Assembly: GCA_014860005.1 (NCBI GenBank)
Contig: JACZKP010000195.1
Location: 4,308-68,307, forward strand
Source: Verrucomicrobiota bacterium
GTDB taxonomy: Bacteria; Verrucomicrobiota; Verrucomicrobiae; Limisphaerales; UBA11358
Reading direction: 5' to 3'
Length of the DNA: 64,000 bases
Position numbers and translations under genes: made by a program. Positions 32,606 to 41,060 of the stretch are shown piece by piece (positions within the stretch are counted from its first letter, which is position 1; each line of letters starts with the position of its first letter). The notes under the pieces were generated by a model. It was not told the origin of the DNA. It saw only the letters and a program-made list of their open reading frames with translations, and made no database searches.

Positions 32606-32796
32606 GCGCTGAATACTCGCTATCCTCCGGTGGATACCCGGTAGCCACCGCGCTCACCGCGCACCCGCGCCATGAAATTACAACCTGTTGCGATGGAACG
32701 CGTCATTGGTTTTCAATCCCGGCTGGCATCCGGCCAGCTTTACCCTTCAGTGAAGCGCAAAGCGCAACCAGTAATCAATCTTTACATCGCGAAGTC
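32606..32796. other. Intergenic region upstream of the histidine kinase
   Basis: Divergent spacing between the kinase start and the plus-strand genes. It should contain the histidine kinase promoter. A GC-rich imperfect palindrome is visible near 32625-32670 (CGGTGGATACCCGGTAGCCACCG). No gene is seen. Confidence 0.35.
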
Positions 32797-33015
32797 ATGA
32801 AAAACCAAATCATTCTCAAGTCGTTCGACGAACTGTCGCATCTCGCCGCGAACAACCTCCCGGCACAACCACCGTCGCAGACCGCGACCACTCCCGCGCA
32901 AGCGCGGTCCACGGGAAATCCTCCGGCAAACGATGCTTCCCAAGCTGGCGATCGACAGGAATCGCCGGTGACTTGGCGGGGGTGCCCGGCGGAAGCCGAG
33001 GCGTGGAGCGGGTGA
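32797..33015 (+). CDS. Possible small hypothetical protein
   Basis: A 72-codon open frame (MKNQIILKSFDELSHLAANN, then Pro/Thr/Ala-rich). The first 20 residues look like a real helical start, but the remainder is low-complexity and composition-driven. It precedes the USP-USP-REC gene by 53 bases on the same strand. It could be a leader peptide, a short cytosolic protein, or an eroded N-terminal domain. There is no recognisable family and only a weak ribosome-binding site (GCGAAG) before the ATG. Confidence 0.3.
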   Translation: MKNQIILKSFDELSHLAANNLPAQPPSQTATTPAQARSTGNPPANDASQAGDRQESPVTWRGCPAEAEAWSG

Positions 33016-33068
33016 AGCGGGGCGAACAGACGACACAACTGGAAAACCCTGCGACCAAACAAGAAAAC

Positions 33069-34709
33069 ATGAAGATCAACTTCCCCACCACCGACGAAGC
33101 GGCAACACCGCTGCCGATCCGCCGCCGGCGACCAGCGGATACCGCGCCGACAACCGGCAGGGGCCAGCCGGACGCATCCGACCGGGCCGCACGGCCCAAC
33201 CATATTCTCGTGCCCGTGGATTTCTCCAGTTCATCCCGGTTTCTGGTGCGCAAGGCCGCCGCGCTGGCTCGCGGAACGCGCGCCCGGATGACTTTGGTTT
33301 ATGTGCAGACGCCGGACTGGATTGAAGAAGACGCCGCCAATCCGCTCGTGGCCGATTCCTACCACGACCTGGGCGAGGCGGCCTTGGCGCGGCTGCGCCA
33401 GTTGGGCGAGGAAGAGGTCGAAGGCGCCGTCCAGGTCAGCACCCTGTTTCGGGTGGGCAATTGGGTGCGTACCCTGCTTGAGGTTGCACGGTTGGAGGAA
33501 CCCGACCTCATTGTCGCGGGCAGTGAAGATCGCCGCGGCCTTCTGAGCTGGTTGCGCACCAGCCCACTCGAACAACTCCTTCAGGATTCACCTTGTCCGG
33601 TTGTCGTCCTCCCGGAACGCCTGTTGCTCCCCAGCCGTGCGAATCCGCCGCCCGCCTTACGGCAGGTGGTGGTGGCGGCCGGGCTTTCCGACGACTCCTG
33701 GCGCGCGGTGAAGCACGCCGCGGAACTGGCGTGGCAAATGAATGCGCGGCTGCTGTTGCTTCACGTCATGCCGGGTAACAACCTGGGCTCGCGCCTGAAT
33801 CTCGCCAACGCGCTCAAGCTGCAAAAGGAACTCAGCAGCCACGCCCGGCAAGTATTGCTCGACTGGCTCGCACCGGAAATCGCGGCGGGTCTGCCCGTCA
33901 AGGTGCTCGTGCGCGCCGGCACGCGCGCCGCGCAGACGTTGAGCCGTCACCTGCGATTGCTGAACCCGCAACTGGTGGTCGTGGGGGCGGAAGCGCACAC
34001 CCGGTTGGGCCGGCGCTTTGCCGGTGCCGTGTTGCGCGCCACCTCCGCACCGGTCGTGGTCGTCGGGCCGCAAGCGCCGCCCCAGTCCCGCCTGGTTCGC
34101 GCGGATGCGCCCGCAGTCCTTTCCAAAGTCTCCGGCGAGCGGGCGGCAGAATCGGTTCAGGCGGAGCCTGCCGGTTTCACGACTACGGCGGCCATGGATT
34201 TCACCGGGGTGAAAGCCGCGGCGGCATCGCGCCGGCGGGTGCTTGTGGTGGACGACGATCCCTCCGTCCGGGAATCGCTGCACAAACTGCTTACTGGCGA
34301 AGAATATGACGTAACGCTGGCCGGCAACGGGAATGAAGTCATCGGCAAGGTGGACCCCGCGAAGGTTGACCTCGTTCTGCTGGATCTCAAGATGCAGGGA
34401 AAGAATGGCTGGGTCATTTTCCGGCACCTGCGTGCGCTCAAGCCGCAGTTGCCGGTGGTGTTGATCACCGGGATGCCCAATCGCTTCAAACTGGCCGCCA
34501 GTGCCGGGGTGGATGCGCTTGTGGAAAAACCGCTCGATGTGCCGCTGCTGCTCGAAACCGTGCGGCGATTGGTTAACGGAACCGAAACCGGCGCTTCCCT
34601 GGCCGCCAGCGGTGCCGCCGTGTGCCGCCACATCCGCTCCACCAGCGAACGTCTGCGCCAACAGTTGTACGATCGCTCCACCGTACCGTGCCCGGTGACC
34701 TCAATTTGA
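33069..34709 (+). CDS. Tandem universal-stress-protein domains fused to a response-regulator receiver
   Basis: A 546-aa cytoplasmic protein. After a basic, disordered start (residues 1-45), USP domain 1 runs to about 190 (HILVPVDFSSSSRFLVRKAA; PDLIVAGSEDRRGLLSWL; SPCPVVVLPE). USP domain 2 runs about 200-345 (QVVVAAGLSDDSWRAVKHAA; LLLLHVMPG; LVVVGAEAHTRLGRRFAGAV; APVVVVGP). The C-terminal receiver (about 390-515) has acidic VVDDDPS and phospho-acceptor Asp439 in LVLLDLKMQGKNGW, with the usual Lys in ALVEKPLD. There is no output domain, so phosphorylation may control the USP pair. It is divergent from the histidine kinase gene, a possible phosphodonor. The ATG at 33069 was chosen over an upstream frame extension that has no homology-like sequence. 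Confidence 0.82.
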   Translation: MKINFPTTDEAATPLPIRRRRPADTAPTTGRGQPDASDRAARPNHILVPVDFSSSSRFLVRKAAALARGTRARMTLVYVQTPDWIEEDAANPLVADSYHDLGEAALARLRQLGEEEVEGAVQVSTLFRVGNWVRTLLEVARLEEPDLIVAGSEDRRGLLSWLRTSPLEQLLQDSPCPVVVLPERLLLPSRANPPPALRQVVVAAGLSDDSWRAVKHAAELAWQMNARLLLLHVMPGNNLGSRLNLANALKLQKELSSHARQVLLDWLAPEIAAGLPVKVLVRAGTRAAQTLSRHLRLLNPQLVVVGAEAHTRLGRRFAGAVLRATSAPVVVVGPQAPPQSRLVRADAPAVLSKVSGERAAESVQAEPAGFTTTAAMDFTGVKAAAASRRRVLVVDDDPSVRESLHKLLTGEEYDVTLAGNGNEVIGKVDPAKVDLVLLDLKMQGKNGWVIFRHLRALKPQLPVVLITGMPNRFKLAASAGVDALVEKPLDVPLLLETVRRLVNGTETGASLAASGAAVCRHIRSTSERLRQQLYDRSTVPCPVTSI

Positions 34710-34734
34710 CGTGCGGATTCATCCATCGCTTTTG

Positions 34735-34776
34735 CCGGCGGCGTGATCACTTGATTGGCTTCGCCGCCGGTTTCTT
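34735..34776 (+). terminator. Terminator after the USP-USP-REC gene
   Basis: A 9-bp stem CCGGCGGCG/CGCCGCCGG (34735-34743 with 34762-34770) followed by TTTCTT, 25 bases past the stop. It separates this gene from the mrp operon. Confidence 0.65.
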
Positions 34777-34936
34777 CACCCCCCCCCAGGCGGGTGGCGG
34801 GAGATCCTGCGCGCCGGGTTGGTCCGTCAAAGCCGCCGCCCATTGCTCCAGATTATGGCATTGAGCTTGGTTCCTGTTTGCAGCCTCGCAGTTCGTTGAC
34901 AATACTTGGCGGAATCTCAGGTCACGGATTGCGGAG

Positions 34937-37456
34937 ATGGATACAAATGGAACTCTTCTGTTTCTGGCAGTGGCTTTGCCGCTGCTGGGCGCGCCGGTGA
35001 TCGCCTTGATGGGGCGGTCGCTGGGGCGGCGCGTGGGTTGGTTTGCATTTGCGTTTCCGGTGATCTCGGTGGCAGCGCTGCTGCTGCTGGCGGCGCGCAT
35101 GGGGCTGCCGGGCAGCCTGGTGATCGAATGGCCGTGGATTCCGTCGCTGGGCATCAATTTCTCCTTTCTGCTCGACGGTTTGTCGTTGTTCTTCGGATTG
35201 ATCGTCAGCGGCGTGGGCGTGCTGATTTTTTTCTACGCGAACTTTTATCTCGACGATCATTACGAACATCACGGGCGGTTCTATTGTTACCTCGCGTTGT
35301 TCATGGCGGCGATGCTTGGCACGGTGCTGGCCAACAATCTCATGCTGCTGTTCGTGTTCTGGGAACTCACCGGGCTGGCGTCGTTCCTGTTGATCGGGTT
35401 TCTGCACCACGAGGAGAAATCTCGCGTGGGTGCGCGGCAGGCGCTGCTGGTGACCGGATTCACCGGGTTGTTGCTGCTGGCGGGAGTGATCATGGTGTGG
35501 CAGGTCACGGGCACTTACGATCTGGCGACGCTGTTGGGCAGCGGGCTGCCGCTGGCGGAACACAAGGACTGGCTCACCGTTGCGATGTTGCTGATGTTGC
35601 TGGGCGCGTTCGGCAAGTCTGCGCAGTTTCCGCTGCATTTCTGGTTGCCGAACGCAATGGCCGCGCCCACGCCGGTGAGCGCCTATCTTCATTCGGCCAC
35701 GATGGTGAAGCTCGGCGTGTTTCTTTGCGCCCGGATATTTCCGTTGTTCGTCCAAAACGAACTCTGGGCGCCGGTGCTGGCGCTGGTGGCGTTCACCACG
35801 ATGCTGCTCGGTGCGGTGATGGCGTTGTTGTCGCACGATCTCAAGGCGATTCTCGCCTACTCGACCGTGAGCCAGCTTGGTTATCTCATCGGTTATTACG
35901 GCCTCGGTCCGGCGCATGGTGTCGAATACGACTTCCTGCACATCCTGAATCACGTTTTCTACAAAGGTTGCCTGTTCATGGTGGCGGGCATCGTCATTCA
36001 CGCCACCGGGGTGCAGGATATCCGGCAACTGGGCGGCCTGCGGCGGCGGATGCCTTGGCTCGCGGGAATTTGTCTGGTTGCGGCGGCCACGATGGCAGGT
36101 TTTCCCGGCACCACCGGTTTTCTGAGCAAGGAAACAATGCTCAAGGAAATTTTCGAGGCGATGAATGGTCACGGCACGTTGGGCGTGTATGCCATGGTGT
36201 GCGTGGTGTTGACCTCGTTGGTGAAGGTGGCGTTCTCGTTCCGGTTCTTCGCCAACATTTTTCTGGGCGACGAAACCGAAACGGTGAGGGCGCACTTCCA
36301 CGCGCCGCCGTTTGCCGTGCAACTGCCGCCGTTGGTGCTGGCCGGCGCGGCGCTGCTGCTGGGGGTGTGGCCGGGATTACTGGCCGCGCCGTTTCACTGG
36401 TTGACCGTGGAGGGTCTGCATCAGCCCACGCCGCACCTTTCGCTGTGGCACGGCAACACTGTGGAACTGCGGGTGAGCATCGCAGTCGTGCTGCTGGGAT
36501 TTGGTGTGTTTTACCTGGGCCAACGCACGGCCTGGCGTTGGGCGGCGATTCCCCGCGCGTTGCGTTTTGACGAGTTCTTCGAGCGCGGAATCGAGGCTTT
36601 CTCCAAATTCACCAAATGGCTGACGCGGTTCCTGCGCGCGGACAAGCCGGTGGATTATCTGCCCATCATCATCGCGTTCGTGCTGTGCGTGGTGGGCGGG
36701 TTCATGGTGTTTGCGGTGGGACCGGTGCTGGGGGAACTGGCGTCCCAACGGCGGTGGGACCTGCTGACGCTGCATCCGTTGCGGTCTTTTGTGGCGGCGC
36801 TGATCTCGCTGGCGGTGATCGGCGTGCTCATGCTGCGGCGGTGGACCACGCAACTGATCCTGCTCTCCGTTGCCGGTTTCCTCACGACGTTTTACTACGT
36901 GCTCTATCGCGCACCCGATCTGGCGCTCACGCAAATCCTCATCGAAGTGGTGACGCTGTTTCTGATCTTGATGCTGCTGGGCCGCTTTCCCCGCTCGGCG
37001 GAACTGGGCGAGATCGTTCATCGGCCGTCGCGGTTGCGCAGGAAACTGAACGTGGTGCTCTCGCTGGGTGTCGGGTTGCTGATGACGACGTTCATCCTAT
37101 GGTTCAACGCCGCGCCCCACGAAAACCGCCTGGGCCGGTTTTTCGCCGACAACACAGTGGAACTCGCCAAAGGCAGCAACACCGTGAACACGATCCTCGT
37201 GGACTTCCGCGGCTTCGACACGCTGGGTGAAATCACCGTGCTGTTGATTGCCATGCTCGGCGGCATTGGTCTGCTCATGCGCTACAAACGCACGGCGGCG
37301 GAATACCGGGAAGGGCCGCTGGGACAACCCGGGATGGGGATTCAACATTCAACTGCCCCTCTCCCCCCTCCACCCCCCTCTCCCGCAGGGCATAAGGAGA
37401 GGCGGGGGGACGGGAGGGGGGAGAGAGGGACTATTGGAGAGGAGAAACCGAAATGA
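34937..37456 (+). CDS. mrpA: Na+/H+ antiporter subunit A (Mrp/Mnh)
   Basis: An 839-aa polytopic protein, largest subunit of the seven-part Mrp antiporter. Residues about 60-410 form the NuoL-like proton-translocating core (FSFLLDGLSLFFGLIVSGVG; LMLLFVFWELTGLASFLLIG; LGAFGKSAQFPLHFWLPNAM; APTPVSAYLHSATMVKLGVF). The C-terminal part carries the MbhD/MbhE-like helices typical of MrpA (FYYVLYRAPDLALTQILIEV; FRGFDTLGEITVLLIAMLGG). The last about 45 residues (STAPLPPPPPSPAG and onward) are an extension encoded by a palindromic repeat. It is the first gene of mrpABCDEFG, whose stop overlaps the next start by four bases. It drives Na+ extrusion coupled to H+ entry for pH and Na+ homeostasis. Confidence 0.92.
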   Translation: MDTNGTLLFLAVALPLLGAPVIALMGRSLGRRVGWFAFAFPVISVAALLLLAARMGLPGSLVIEWPWIPSLGINFSFLLDGLSLFFGLIVSGVGVLIFFYANFYLDDHYEHHGRFYCYLALFMAAMLGTVLANNLMLLFVFWELTGLASFLLIGFLHHEEKSRVGARQALLVTGFTGLLLLAGVIMVWQVTGTYDLATLLGSGLPLAEHKDWLTVAMLLMLLGAFGKSAQFPLHFWLPNAMAAPTPVSAYLHSATMVKLGVFLCARIFPLFVQNELWAPVLALVAFTTMLLGAVMALLSHDLKAILAYSTVSQLGYLIGYYGLGPAHGVEYDFLHILNHVFYKGCLFMVAGIVIHATGVQDIRQLGGLRRRMPWLAGICLVAAATMAGFPGTTGFLSKETMLKEIFEAMNGHGTLGVYAMVCVVLTSLVKVAFSFRFFANIFLGDETETVRAHFHAPPFAVQLPPLVLAGAALLLGVWPGLLAAPFHWLTVEGLHQPTPHLSLWHGNTVELRVSIAVVLLGFGVFYLGQRTAWRWAAIPRALRFDEFFERGIEAFSKFTKWLTRFLRADKPVDYLPIIIAFVLCVVGGFMVFAVGPVLGELASQRRWDLLTLHPLRSFVAALISLAVIGVLMLRRWTTQLILLSVAGFLTTFYYVLYRAPDLALTQILIEVVTLFLILMLLGRFPRSAELGEIVHRPSRLRRKLNVVLSLGVGLLMTTFILWFNAAPHENRLGRFFADNTVELAKGSNTVNTILVDFRGFDTLGEITVLLIAMLGGIGLLMRYKRTAAEYREGPLGQPGMGIQHSTAPLPPPPPSPAGHKERRGDGRGERGTIGEEKPK
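37356..37429. repeat. C/G-rich palindrome at the 3' end of mrpA
   Basis: The pyrimidine-rich arm CCCCTCTCCCCCCTCCACCC (from 37356) and the purine arm GGGACGGGAGGGGGGAGAGA (to 37429) form a long imperfect hairpin around CGCAGGGCATAAGGAGAGGCG. It lies within the mrpA reading frame and directly precedes the mrpB start at 37453. It may have entered as a mobile repeat and may affect mrpB translation. Confidence 0.7.
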
Positions 37457-38013
37457 ACGGTCCGCACTCGTACATCTTTAACTCGATGGTGCGCCTGGCG
37501 GTGTTCCTGATAAATGTGTTCGCGCTATACCTGCTGGTGCGCGGCCACAACGCGCCGGGCGGCGGATTCATTGCGGGCCTGGCCACGGCCATTTCACTCA
37601 TCCTGTTGAGTCTCGCCATTGGTGTTCAGGAGATGCATCGGTTGCTGCGGTTTGATCCGGTGTTGCTTGCGGCGGGCGGTTTGCTCACAGCCATCGTCAC
37701 CGGCCTGCTGCCGCTGCTGGTCGGGAAGCCGTTCCTCGAACATTTCAATTTCCACCTGCACGACGTGCCGTTGCTGGGCGAGGTCCACGTGGGCACGCCC
37801 TTGTTGTTTGATGTGGGCGTGTATCTCGTCGTGGTGGGCGTGACGTGCAAAATGATATTTGTCTTCGCCAAATCCACGCAGGGACTTCGCGCGCTGGTCG
37901 CCGAGGAAGAGCGGCGTTACAGCTCACCGGTGGAGCAACCCATTGAGGAAGACGCCCCGCGCGCCGGGGTTGAAACGGCAACCACTCAAAAGGAGGAAAC
38001 TCATGCAGATTGA
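37453..38013 (+). CDS. mrpB: Na+/H+ antiporter subunit B (Mrp/Mnh)
   Basis: A 186-aa membrane subunit with about four helices. Diagnostic MrpB sequences: SYIFNSMVRLAVFLINVFAL, LLVRGHNAPGGGFIAGLATA, and LFDVGVYLVVVGVTCKMIF. The ATG overlaps the mrpA stop (ATGA at 37453-37456). The C-terminal 35 residues are polar and variable. MrpB is required for assembly and function of the complex but does not itself resemble a complex I pump subunit of the NuoL type. Confidence 0.92.
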   Translation: MNGPHSYIFNSMVRLAVFLINVFALYLLVRGHNAPGGGFIAGLATAISLILLSLAIGVQEMHRLLRFDPVLLAAGGLLTAIVTGLLPLLVGKPFLEHFNFHLHDVPLLGEVHVGTPLLFDVGVYLVVVGVTCKMIFVFAKSTQGLRALVAEEERRYSSPVEQPIEEDAPRAGVETATTQKEETHAD

Positions 38014-38356
38014 AACCGCAGTCCTGATCGGCGTGCTGTTCGGGTGCGCCACCTATCTGATCCTGCAAAACAGCTTCGTCAAAATCCTGTTTGGCTTTGT
38101 GGTGCTGACGAACGCGGCCAATCTGCTCGTGTTGAGCATGTCGGGAAATCCGGCGGGCAAGTTCGCGCCCATTGTCGGCGACGCCGCCGGCCCGCTGGTG
38201 GACCCGCTGCCGCAGGCGCTCATTCTCACCGCCATCGTCATCGGTTTTGGCGTGACCGCGTATTTGGTGCTGCTGTTGTACCGGATTTTCCTGGATCAGA
38301 AAACCACCAACGCGGCGGAGCTTTACGAGGACCAGGACACCTCGGAACACACCTGA
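38003..38356 (+). CDS. mrpC: Na+/H+ antiporter subunit C (Mrp/Mnh)
   Basis: A 117-aa NuoK-like subunit with three helices: IETAVLIGVLFGCATYLILQ, ILFGFVVLTNAANLLVLSMS, and DPLPQALILTAIVIGFGVTA. The conserved DPLPQALILTAIVIG motif is diagnostic of MrpC. The ATG at 38003 is preceded by a strong AGGAGG at 37991-37996, decides the start, and overlaps the mrpB 3' end by 11 bases. The C-terminus is acidic. Confidence 0.93.
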   Translation: MQIETAVLIGVLFGCATYLILQNSFVKILFGFVVLTNAANLLVLSMSGNPAGKFAPIVGDAAGPLVDPLPQALILTAIVIGFGVTAYLVLLLYRIFLDQKTTNAAELYEDQDTSEHT

Positions 38357-38396
38357 ACGTAATGCGTGATGCGTGAAACGTGAAGACGGAGCGCGG

Positions 38397-39905
38397 ATGA
38401 ACTGGACCATTCTGCCCATCCTGCTGCCGTTGCTGACGGCGCTGCTCGCGCTTTTCTGGGGCAAACCCTCGCGCGCACGCCGCGTCGTGGTGGCGTGCTC
38501 CGCCGGCGTGCAACTCGTGCTGGCGCTGGCACTGGTGACACGCGCCTACCACGGGGAGACGTACCTCTTGAACCTCGGCAACTGGACCGCGCCGTTTGGC
38601 ATCGTGCTGGTGATTGATCTGCTGGCGGCGGTGATGATCGCGCTCTGCACGTTCGTCGCGTTTGTGGCGGTGCTGTTCGGTTACGTGGAGCTGTCCAGCC
38701 GAATTGAGCATCCGTTGCGGTTGCCGCTCACGCAGCTTCTCGTGACCGGCATCAACCTCGCGTTCTGCACCGGCGATTTATTCAACCTCTTCGTCGCGTT
38801 TGAAATCATGCTCATCGCGTCCTACGCACTGCTGACATTGGAGGCGGATGACTGGGACGTAAAACAGGCGTTTCCGTATCTGGCCATCAACCTGGTGGGA
38901 AGCACGCTGTTCCTCTGCGCGGCGGGCCTGGCTTACACGTTGTTCGGCACGTTGAATTTTGCCGACATTGCCATGCGTTCGGCGGAGATGGCGGACGACC
39001 CGCGCGTGCTGGCGCTGGGGCTGTTGCTGATGGTGGTGTTCGGTCTCAAAGCCGGTTTGTTTCCGCTCTACTACTGGTTGCCCAACAGTTATCCCACGCT
39101 GCCGATTCCGTTGGCGGCGATTTATTCCGGGATGCTCACCAAGGTGGGCGTGTATGTGTTGTTACGGGTGTTCGGAACGGTGCTGCCGCACAGCCTCGAC
39201 CTCGTTCACCAACTGCTCGCCTGGCTGGCGGGCGCGACGATGATCTTTGGCGTGCTGGGCGCCATCTCGCGCAATTTCATCCGCGGCATCCTCTCGTATC
39301 ACATTCTGAGCCAGATCGGGTTTATGGTGCTGGCCATCGGCTTGTTCACGCCGCTTTCCTTTGCCGCCTGCATCTTCTATATCATTCATCACATCATTGT
39401 GAAATCGTCGTTGTTTCTTATCGGCGGCGTGGGTGCGTGCCTGAACCGCACGGACAATCTCGACCGCATGGGCAACCTCTGGCGGCACGCGCCGTGGCTG
39501 GGGGTGTTGTTCCTGTGCCAGGCGTTGTCGCTGGCAGGGCTGCCGCCGTTGAGCGGATTTTGGGGCAAATACGCCATCATCGTCGTGGGCTTGGAGAAGG
39601 GCGCGTATGTGCTTGTGGGCGCGTGCATCGTGGCGAGCATCCTGACGCTGTTCAGCATGTTGAAAATCTGGAACAGCGCGTTCTGGAATAGCGACGAGGA
39701 ACGCGAGGTCTGCTTGTGGGACCTGCGCTGGGTGCGCATGAGCTGGGTCGTGGCGATCATGGTGGTGGTTTCGCTCGGCATTGGATTGGGTGCGGAATTG
39801 ATCTTCCTCGTGGCCCAGGAGGCGGCGACACGGGCATTGGATCAGGAAGGCTACGCGCGCATCGTGCTCGGTTATGTGGGGAAAGGAGCGGCGGGAACAC
39901 CATGA
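38397..39905 (+). CDS. mrpD: Na+/H+ antiporter subunit D (Mrp/Mnh)
   Basis: A 502-aa NuoN/NuoL-like membrane subunit with about 14 helices. Motifs: LLTALLALFWGKPS near the start, LVTGINLAFCTGDLFNLFVA with FEIMLIASYALLTLEAD, GLKAGLFPLYYWLPNSYPTL with the lumen-like Lys, GILSYHILSQIGFMVLAIGL, and AGLPPLSGFWGKYAIIVVGL. The ATG at 38397 matches the family start; an upstream in-frame ATG would lie in the 40-base spacer after mrpC. This spacer is the only gap in the operon. The stop overlaps the mrpE start (ATGA). It probably forms one of the proton channels of the complex. Confidence 0.93.
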   Translation: MNWTILPILLPLLTALLALFWGKPSRARRVVVACSAGVQLVLALALVTRAYHGETYLLNLGNWTAPFGIVLVIDLLAAVMIALCTFVAFVAVLFGYVELSSRIEHPLRLPLTQLLVTGINLAFCTGDLFNLFVAFEIMLIASYALLTLEADDWDVKQAFPYLAINLVGSTLFLCAAGLAYTLFGTLNFADIAMRSAEMADDPRVLALGLLLMVVFGLKAGLFPLYYWLPNSYPTLPIPLAAIYSGMLTKVGVYVLLRVFGTVLPHSLDLVHQLLAWLAGATMIFGVLGAISRNFIRGILSYHILSQIGFMVLAIGLFTPLSFAACIFYIIHHIIVKSSLFLIGGVGACLNRTDNLDRMGNLWRHAPWLGVLFLCQALSLAGLPPLSGFWGKYAIIVVGLEKGAYVLVGACIVASILTLFSMLKIWNSAFWNSDEEREVCLWDLRWVRMSWVVAIMVVVSLGIGLGAELIFLVAQEAATRALDQEGYARIVLGYVGKGAAGTP

Positions 39906-40381
39906 AAGCACTTGCCTTGAATCTGGTTATCGCCGTGATCTGGCTGCTCCTGCGTGGCGGGCGCTCGACGGTGGACTTTTTCATCGGGTTCGGCCTCGGG
40001 TTCGCGATGCTGGCGGCGTTCAACGCCGTGTTGCCGGGAGCGGCCGATTATCCGCGGCGCTGCCTGGCGTTCGTGCGGTTCGGGTTGATCTTCGCCCGTG
40101 AATTTGTGATCGCCAACCTGAGCGTGGCGCGCATTGTTCTGTTTCAAAACAAGGAATCGCTGCATCCGAATTTCATCCGCTACGACGTGACTGGCATGCG
40201 CCCGGGCGAAATCCTGCTGCTCTCATATTGCATCACGCTTACACCTGGCACCACCGCCGTCCACGTAAGTGATGATTTCCAGACCCTGGTCATCCACGCG
40301 CTGCACGCGGACGCGCCGGACGCGATCCGCCGGCAGATTGACGAACGGCTAAAAACTCCCATGCTTCGCTTCACCCGATGA
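39902..40381 (+). CDS. mrpE: Na+/H+ antiporter subunit E (Mrp/Mnh)
   Basis: A 159-aa subunit: two to three N-terminal helices (LNLVIAVIWLLLRGG, VDFFIGFGLGFAMLAAFNAV) and a cytoplasmic domain with the family signature LLLSYCITLTPGTTAVHVSD. FAREFVIANLSVARIVL precedes it, also typical of MrpE. It starts on the ATG overlapping the mrpD stop and ends overlapping mrpF by four bases. MrpE is needed for stable assembly in characterised systems. Confidence 0.92.
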   Translation: MKALALNLVIAVIWLLLRGGRSTVDFFIGFGLGFAMLAAFNAVLPGAADYPRRCLAFVRFGLIFAREFVIANLSVARIVLFQNKESLHPNFIRYDVTGMRPGEILLLSYCITLTPGTTAVHVSDDFQTLVIHALHADAPDAIRRQIDERLKTPMLRFTR

Positions 40382-40701
40382 TTCAGCCTGTGCTCATCTT
40401 GTGTCTGGGCGGCCTCACCCTGGCCATCTTGCTGGGTTTGTTCCGGCTGGCGCGCGGCCCGACGGTGCTGGACCGCATTCTGGCGTTTGACCTGATTGCC
40501 ACCAGCGCGGTGGGCATGGTGGTCTTGCTCTCGGTATTGTGGCGGACGGCCGTTTACCTGGAATTGATTCTGATCTTCTCACTGCTTGGTTTTGTGAGTA
40601 CCGTTGCATTCGTGTTTTATCTTCACCGGACACGGGAGCAACGGCGGACCAAATCCGCCGCGAACCCCGTTCCGCCCGCCAACCCGTCCCGCTGGCCATG
40701 A
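40378..40701 (+). CDS. mrpF: Na+/H+ antiporter subunit F (Mrp/Mnh)
   Basis: A 107-aa subunit with three helices and the family pattern RLARGPTVLDRILAFDLIAT. Asp in VLDRILAFD corresponds to the conserved acidic residue of MrpF. It is followed by YLELILIFSLLGFVSTVAFV. The polar C-terminal tail (TREQRRTKSAANP) is variable. The start overlaps the mrpE stop and the end overlaps mrpG (ATGA). Confidence 0.92.
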   Translation: MIQPVLILCLGGLTLAILLGLFRLARGPTVLDRILAFDLIATSAVGMVVLLSVLWRTAVYLELILIFSLLGFVSTVAFVFYLHRTREQRRTKSAANPVPPANPSRWP

Positions 40702-41042
40702 GAGCGATGCTTACGGAAATTCTTACGGCGCTGATGCTGTTAAGCGGCGTGGGCTTCATTTTGATCGCCGCAATTGGCGCGGTGCGGCTGCCGGATGTGT
40801 TGTGCCGTTCGCACGCGGTGGCCAAGGCCAGCACGCTGGGCATCTTCGCCATGTTGCTGGGCTTGTGGCTGCATCTGGGCGCGGAGGGAGTGGGATTGAA
40901 GATTTTGCTGGCGATGTTTTTCCAGGTAATGACGATCCCGGTGGCGGCCCACTTGATCAGTCTGCTGGCCTGGCAGTCGGGGATGGGGCGCCGGGACCAG
41001 TCCCCGCCGCCGCCAAACCGGCCGTCCCGCCCGGCGGATTGA
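40698..41042 (+). CDS. mrpG: Na+/H+ antiporter subunit G (Mrp/Mnh)
   Basis: A 114-aa subunit with three helices: LTALMLLSGVGFILIAAIGA, then VRLPDVLCRSHAVAKASTLG (the MrpG signature R-x-P-D-x-x-x-R-x-H-A), and LLAMFFQVMTIPVAAHLISL. The tail is Pro-rich. The ATG overlaps the mrpF stop. It is the last gene of the mrp set; the DUF2062 gene starts 18 bases later and may be in the same transcript. Confidence 0.92.
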   Translation: MRAMLTEILTALMLLSGVGFILIAAIGAVRLPDVLCRSHAVAKASTLGIFAMLLGLWLHLGAEGVGLKILLAMFFQVMTIPVAAHLISLLAWQSGMGRRDQSPPPPNRPSRPAD

Positions 41043-41060
41043 GGCGGTTACTTCCACCCC

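Noticed and set aside
32640..32690. GC-rich palindrome upstream of the histidine kinase, considered as a terminator or operator
   Set aside because: No T-tract and no second copy; kept only as a remark in the intergenic entry.
34922..36322. A long minus-strand frame opposite mrpA (and similar long antisense frames at 9318-10982, 19806-21215, 16626-18344, 41489-43099 and 7546-9021)
   Set aside because: Each is antisense to a well-supported gene and has Arg/His/Gln-rich low-information composition typical of high-GC shadow frames.
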